From contig KE356562.1 of assembly GCA_000416005.1 (NCBI GenBank), forward strand, positions 913,134 through 939,800: DNA of 26,667 nt, read 5' to 3'. The notes under the pieces were generated by a model. It was not told the origin of the DNA, searched no databases, and was given only the letters and a program-made list of their open reading frames with translations. Shown here one piece after another: positions 23,466 through 26,667 of the stretch (positions are counted from its first letter, which is position 1; every line of letters starts with the position of its first letter). Source of the stretch: Haloquadratum sp. J07HQX50 (lineage in GTDB: Archaea; Halobacteriota; Halobacteria; Halobacteriales; Haloferacaceae). The translations under genes and the position numbers were made by a program.

Positions 23466-24668
23466 TCAGGTGTCGTCAACGACATCAATCTGGCTGACAG
23501 ATTCAGCGACACGGTCTCGGGCAGTAGCGGTGTCAGTTGCCGTTGCGATAGCGACACCCATCCGGCGGCCAGCGTAGGCTTCGGGTTTACCGAACAGTCG
23601 CAGATTGGTCTCAGGTATTGAGAGTGCCTCGCTGACTCCAGTGTAGGCAGGTGTTTCGACCGGATGATCAACCACCAATGCTTTTGTTGCAGTCGGACGC
23701 TCAACAGTGATGTTTGGTACCGGAAGATCAAGAATCGCACGTAAATGGAGGTCAAACTGACTCAACCGCTGAGACCCCAGCGTCGCAAGGCCGGTATCAT
23801 GGGGTCGTGGCGAGAGTTCGCTAAACAGGACCTCTTCATCTCGAAGAAAGAACTCCACACCAAAGATGCCGTGCCCACCGAGCTCATTAGTCACCTCGCG
23901 AGCCATTTGCTGTGCGTTCGTTAGCTGGTCACTGGTTAGTGAGTGTGGTTGCCAACTCACTCGATAGTCACCACCCTCTTGGATGTGACCAGTCGGAGGG
24001 CAGAAACTTGTCCCATCTTCATGCCGCACAGTCAACAGTGTAAACTCAGAGTCAAAATTGACGAGATCCTCGACAATGACTCGGCCGGTGTCTGATCGGG
24101 AGCCTTCTCTGGCGGTGTTCCAAGCCGATTCAACCTGTTGATTATTATGTGCGACTGACTGACCCTTGCCTGAAGAGGACATGGTAGGCTTTACCACTGC
24201 TGGTGTCCCGATTTCCGCGACTGCTTCACGATATGTCTCGTGACTGTCGGCGAAAGCATAGTCACCGGTAGTGACACCAACCTCTTCGGCGGCCAACTCA
24301 CGAATGCGCTCGCGGTCCATCGTGAGTCTGGTCGCTCGGGCTGTCGGCACTACATCGTATCCCTCGTGCTCTAACTGTTTGAGCTCGTCAGTTGCAATCG
24401 CCTCAATCTCTGGGATGATGAGTGCAGGATCCGCTTGTTTGACGACCTGCCGCACCGCTGCTCCATCGGTCATATCGATAGTATAGCTCTGGTGGGCGAC
24501 CTGCATCGCCGGCGCGCGCTCATATCGTCCGACAGCGACAGTTTCTAAACCCAACTGCTGGGCCGAGAGAACAATCTCTTTTCCGAGTTCTCCACTCCCG
24601 AGGAGCAGGAGTGTCGTCGCATTTTCAGCCTCTGGCGTGCCCAGACGGCGCCCGTGAGTGGATGACAT
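23466..24668 (-). CDS. purT: Formate-dependent phosphoribosylglycinamide formyltransferase (GAR transformylase 2)
   Basis: A 400-residue ATP-grasp enzyme that makes formyl-GAR from GAR, formate and ATP in purine synthesis, replacing the folate-dependent PurN. The N-terminal preATP-grasp domain begins with LLLGSGELGKE (21-31) and PEIEAIATD. The ATP-grasp core has VVKPTMSSSGKGQS (158-171), GVEFFLRDEEVLFSELSPRPHDTG with metal ligands Glu272 and Glu284, and a C-terminal domain with LFGKPEAYAGRRMGVAIA. Length is that of E. coli PurT (392). I choose the ATG at 24668 (MSSTHGRRLG) over the one eight codons upstream. No other purine gene is in the window. Confidence 0.95.
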   Translation of the reverse strand: MSSTHGRRLGTPEAENATTLLLLGSGELGKEIVLSAQQLGLETVAVGRYERAPAMQVAHQSYTIDMTDGAAVRQVVKQADPALIIPEIEAIATDELKQLEHEGYDVVPTARATRLTMDRERIRELAAEEVGVTTGDYAFADSHETYREAVAEIGTPAVVKPTMSSSGKGQSVAHNNQQVESAWNTAREGSRSDTGRVIVEDLVNFDSEFTLLTVRHEDGTSFCPPTGHIQEGGDYRVSWQPHSLTSDQLTNAQQMAREVTNELGGHGIFGVEFFLRDEEVLFSELSPRPHDTGLATLGSQRLSQFDLHLRAILDLPVPNITVERPTATKALVVDHPVETPAYTGVSEALSIPETNLRLFGKPEAYAGRRMGVAIATATDTATARDRVAESVSQIDVVDDT

Positions 24669-24759
24669 ACCAACAAATAGCACAATAGACACAAAAGTGA
24701 ATTGGCTGCGGTGGCCTCACTATCATCAGATCGACCGGTAGTGCCAGATCCAACCCCGA

Positions 24760-25143
24760 TTACGTTGAGCGATATCGCCTGAATACAACCACCACATGCC
24801 ACACGCAGATACCCATAGCGGCTCCAGTGGCGTTTGCAGCAATATCTCCAAGGCTAAATACACGGTAGGGCAAGCCCCGTTGAAGAAATTCAAGTACAGC
24901 CCCATACACGCTTGTGCTGCTCCACGTCTGGAGAAGTCGTTGGCGGTTCACCGGTTCAAGCGCGCTGCTGAGCGCGAAGGCGAGTGCCGTATACCCAATC
25001 ACGTGGAACCACTTGTCAAGTCCAACGAGTGGTGTCTGAACTGTTGGCGGAGCGGCGACATTGGGAGGCATCAGCATTGAAGCGAACAGTATGGCTGCAA
25101 TGACGCAGGCTGTGAACAGACGGATTCGCTGTGTCAAACACAT
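24760..25143 (-). CDS. VanZ-like membrane protein
   Basis: A 127-residue protein with four hydrophobic segments (about 8-25, 45-62, 75-90 and 96-118). The features LVGLDKWFHVIGYTALAF and YGAVLEFLQRGLPYRVFSLGDIAAN are typical of VanZ-like proteins: a DK-xxH segment after the first loop, then E-xxQ and a D-xxAN segment in the fourth helix. VanZ relatives are small membrane proteins, linked to teicoplanin resistance in enterococci but of unknown function in archaea. I choose the ATG at 25143 because an extension to 25215 runs into the IS-like hairpin. The start of purT lies about 90 bases downstream on the same strand. Confidence 0.82.
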   Translation of the reverse strand: MCLTQRIRLFTACVIAAILFASMLMPPNVAAPPTVQTPLVGLDKWFHVIGYTALAFALSSALEPVNRQRLLQTWSSTSVYGAVLEFLQRGLPYRVFSLGDIAANATGAAMGICVWHVVVVFRRYRST

Positions 25144-25181
25144 ACATTCAGTACAGTTCGATATCACACAGAAGTAACGGA

Positions 25182-25205
25182 GAAGCCCACGGCTTGAGCT
25201 GTGGG
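25182..25205 (+). repeat. Hairpin resembling the right end of an IS200/IS605 element
   Basis: An 8-bp stem, CCCACGGC (25186-25193) with GCTGTGGG (25198-25205) and TTGA loop, one G-T pair, preceded by GAA. The form GAAGCCCACGGC-loop-GCTGTGGG is what I recall at the 3' end of haloarchaeal IS200/IS605 (TnpB-carrying) elements, where the hairpin marks the transposon end and is part of the guide RNA. No tnpB is present to the left (a VanZ gene is there), so this would be a solo or degraded end. It shares two 8-mers with the hairpin at 8657-8686. Confidence 0.45.
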
Positions 25206-25296
25206 AGAAATCCAACGAGCGATGGAAGTATGACTTCCCACATCAATCGCAGCATGTATGAGAGACGTGTACACGTGTCACATAATTATAAATGAT

Positions 25297-25509
25297 ATGT
25301 CCGCACTGTCAAACTCAAACGTAACGTACCTAACGAGCGGTGCGGCGACCTCTATCAAATCGAAACCCACTTTCTTACTATGCGAACATCATCGCAGAGT
25401 GGGCGTGGAGGCATTCGAATGGCGGCTGTGTGATCTCAAAAATGTTGAAGCTGCTCTCTATGAACAACTCCGTGAGAATAACGACGACATGCACACCAGC
25501 CTTGTGTAA
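25297..25509 (+). CDS. Orphan small protein, 70 residues, unrecognised
   Basis: From the ATG at 25297 the frame encodes 70 residues. The C-terminal half, VGVEAFEWRLCDLKNVEAALYEQLREN, has a convincing amphipathic-helix composition. The frame also extends to a GTG or ATG at 25258. No known family is evident. It overlaps the tail of the minus-strand orphan ORF by 52 bases, so at least one of the two may be spurious. Location next to an IS-like end suggests a gene fragment. Confidence 0.3.
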   Translation: MSALSNSNVTYLTSGAATSIKSKPTFLLCEHHRRVGVEAFEWRLCDLKNVEAALYEQLRENNDDMHTSLV

Positions 25510-25754
25510 AAACAGATTCGACGTGCTATCGAGGCCACTAAGAGCGGCGTTTCGGTCTCAAGAATCAAGAGAAGACGAGTCAGATACACCTTGATGCATG
25601 CAGCGTCGTCAATAAAATCGTTAGTGGCGATGGTAGCGTCTGCGCCATGAACGACAATGATCAACATAAAATACAGCGCGGTTATCAAATAGGGTAGCAA
25701 CTGAGTCCTCCTGCTATCCTCGCGAGGGGGTATCATGACTGAGAGCAGTCTCAA
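25458..25754 (-). CDS. Orphan small membrane protein candidate, 98 residues
   Basis: The frame encodes 98 residues with one good hydrophobic stretch, LLPYLITALYFMLIIVV (about 19-35), a polar stretch, and a second weaker hydrophobic region (about 56-75). I do not recognise a family and see no Shine-Dalgarno sequence. Convergent overlap of 52 bases with the plus-strand orphan ORF. It is reported because the hydrophobic run is unlikely to be a mirror of a real gene: no established gene lies opposite most of it. Confidence 0.25.
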   Translation of the reverse strand: MRLLSVMIPPREDSRRTQLLPYLITALYFMLIIVVHGADATIATNDFIDDAACIKVYLTRLLLILETETPLLVASIARRICFYTRLVCMSSLFSRSCS

Positions 25755-25886
25755 TCAAGAGCCACTCAATAGTCTCTATATCATACAATAGATGTGATAG
25801 ATACTACTATTTTCACGGGCTGATTACTCAATATATGGGCTATGGGCCTGTAATATCACAGAGGATTTGTGTATACGGGAGGCGAA

Positions 25887-25985
25887 ATGAGCAAATTGGT
25901 GATGCTCTCGAAGGGCGACAGAGGAGCATTTAATGAGTATTTTGGGAGTGCAGACGTCATTGCAGAAAAGACGATTGCCATGTGA
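25887..25985 (+). CDS. Possible 32-residue leader peptide upstream of the chrA chain
   Basis: A short ORF, starting MSKLVMLSKGDRGAF, has a strong Shine-Dalgarno-like GGGAGG (25877-25882) four bases before its ATG, unusual among the genes here. Its end (ATGTGA) overlaps the GTG start of the next ORF, so translation could pass from one to the other. It may be a leader peptide or the N-terminal part of a frameshifted gene. No family recognised. Confidence 0.25.
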   Translation: MSKLVMLSKGDRGAFNEYFGSADVIAEKTIAM

Positions 25986-26254
25986 GGCCTCAACTGACTC
26001 ACCGAAATCCGCACATTACGCGACAGAAAATTCATGAGTGTAGCGAATACTGTCTCACACATCTGGGGGAGGTTGTGATTGGTAGAAGTACACCGAAGAC
26101 AGGGCTATCGCCGCTTGGGAACTCTGTTGAGGCAAGAAACTACATAACTCGTGTCTTCCCTCGAGTTTCACCTGATGACATCAACTTCCATATGTATGTC
26201 AAGCCATCGTATAGACCTGAACGGATAGCTATCACTGTGTGTGAACATGACTGA
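25982..26254 (+). CDS. Small protein overlapping the start of chrA, 90 residues
   Basis: A frame from the GTG at 25982 encodes 90 residues. The C-terminal part, SVEARNYITRVFPRVSPDDI and then MYVKPSYRPERIAITVCEHD, looks like a genuine conserved protein. The last codons overlap the ATG of chrA (26247) by eight bases, and its own start overlaps the stop of the 32-codon ORF, so a chain of translationally coupled genes is suggested. The N-terminal third (HRNPHITRQKIHECSEYC) is less convincing, and the true start may be internal. No family recognised. Confidence 0.4.
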   Translation: MRPQLTHRNPHITRQKIHECSEYCLTHLGEVVIGRSTPKTGLSPLGNSVEARNYITRVFPRVSPDDINFHMYVKPSYRPERIAITVCEHD

Positions 26255-26667
26255 AACTGAATCCTCAGCAGCCGATGCTGCTGCCTCTTACCAGGGGGAT
26301 GCTGCCCCAGAGACTCTCAAAGAGATCGCCCGATACTTTTTGTATATTGGGGTTGTGGGTTTCGGCGGCCCACTTGTTCACATTGCGATGATGGAAGATG
26401 ATTTGGTTGGTGATGATGGGTGGATTGATCAGTCTGTGTTTATGGAGGGGTTGGCTATCTGCAATACGCTTCCAGGACCTGCATCTACACAACTCGGTAT
26501 TTTCATGGGATGGGCACGGGGCGGATCGGCCGGCGCACTCGTTGCTGGTGGAGCATTTATGCTTCCGACATTTGTTCTCGTTGTCGTCTTCTCTTGGATC
26601 TATTTCGCGTATCAAACTGTCCCGTCGGTTGAAGCGTTCTTTTATGGTATTAATCCAGTGGTGATTG
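26247..26667 (+). CDS. chrA: Chromate transporter ChrA, 5' part (runs off window)
   Basis: The open frame from the ATG at 26247 to the window end encodes 140 residues of the CHR ion-transporter family, which expel chromate using the membrane potential or sulfate exchange. Visible family motifs are GFGGPLVHIAMM (about 35-46) and NTLPGPASTQLGIFMGW (about 74-90), with a hydrophobic helix at about 98-123. An acidic N-terminal tail of about 25 residues precedes the first helix. The gene has no stop inside the window. Related family members lack demonstrated chromate activity in archaea, so the substrate is by family inference. Confidence 0.93.
   Translation, partial: MTETESSAADAAASYQGDAAPETLKEIARYFLYIGVVGFGGPLVHIAMMEDDLVGDDGWIDQSVFMEGLAICNTLPGPASTQLGIFMGWARGGSAGALVAGGAFMLPTFVLVVVFSWIYFAYQTVPSVEAFFYGINPVVI

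Noticed and set aside
1..26667. CRISPR array, rRNA, prophage or toxin-antitoxin module
   Set aside because: No regularly spaced repeats, rRNA signatures, phage structural genes or recognisable toxin-antitoxin pairs were found on reading the window.

Overview
The window looks like a haloarchaeal chromosome segment. The predicted proteins are strongly acidic. They include the halobacterial 2Fe-2S ferredoxin with its acidic insert, a fused two-fold histone, a multi-OB replication protein A, an Azf-type NAD-dependent glucose-6-phosphate dehydrogenase and several small families seen mainly in Halobacteria. Base composition is visibly much less GC-rich than in most haloarchaea and spacers are long, which suggests a Haloquadratum-like organism (inference from composition and gene content, no search run). 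From memory, the rpa2 / histone / deacetylase / azf neighbourhood resembles the region near HVO_0511-HVO_0522 of Haloferax volcanii.

Layout: (1) 1-5961: the 3' part of mutL with an intact endonuclease motif, a PfkB-type 2-keto-3-deoxygluconate kinase, a PsiE-like membrane protein, a haloarchaeal hypothetical, a D-2-hydroxyacid dehydrogenase and a membrane zinc-ribbon protein. (2) 5962-7053: an AT-rich spacer of almost 900 bases with gene remnants, then tRNA-Ile2/Met(CAU) and tRNA-Asn. (3) 7169-11673: the CCA-adding enzyme, convergent with an rpa2 - histone - histone deacetylase cluster. (4) 12036-15891: tRNA-Arg(GCG), ferredoxin, a pair made of a DUF3179 Tat lipoprotein and a membrane protein with a CCGP motif, a zinc-knuckle protein and a DUF309 protein. 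(5) 15894-20612: azf, an MptD-type dihydroneopterin aldolase, a DUF5790-like protein, a fused ABC exporter, a small conserved protein and a DUF192 protein. (6) 20715-25143: tRNA-Val(UAC), tRNA-Phe(GAA), an NAD kinase/IMPase-type phosphatase fusion, purT and a VanZ-like protein. (7) 25144-26667: an accessory-looking stretch with an IS200/IS605-like end hairpin, orphan small ORFs and the start of a ChrA chromate transporter.

How the genes work together: kdgK and azf supply steps of the semiphosphorylative Entner-Doudoroff and oxidative pentose phosphate routes, and the NAD kinase/phosphatase fusion could set the NAD/NADP balance. None of the five tRNA genes encodes its 3' CCA, so all depend on the Cca enzyme encoded beside two of them. 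Histone and histone deacetylase are separated by only three bases and follow rpa2, which puts chromatin and single-strand DNA binding functions in one cluster. I found no CRISPR array, rRNA, prophage or complete insertion sequence, and no clearly new multi-gene system. The best candidates for novelty are the reversed-order NADK/IMPase fusion, the DUF3179/CCGP pair, the small ORFs translationally chained to chrA, and two related IS605-like end hairpins.
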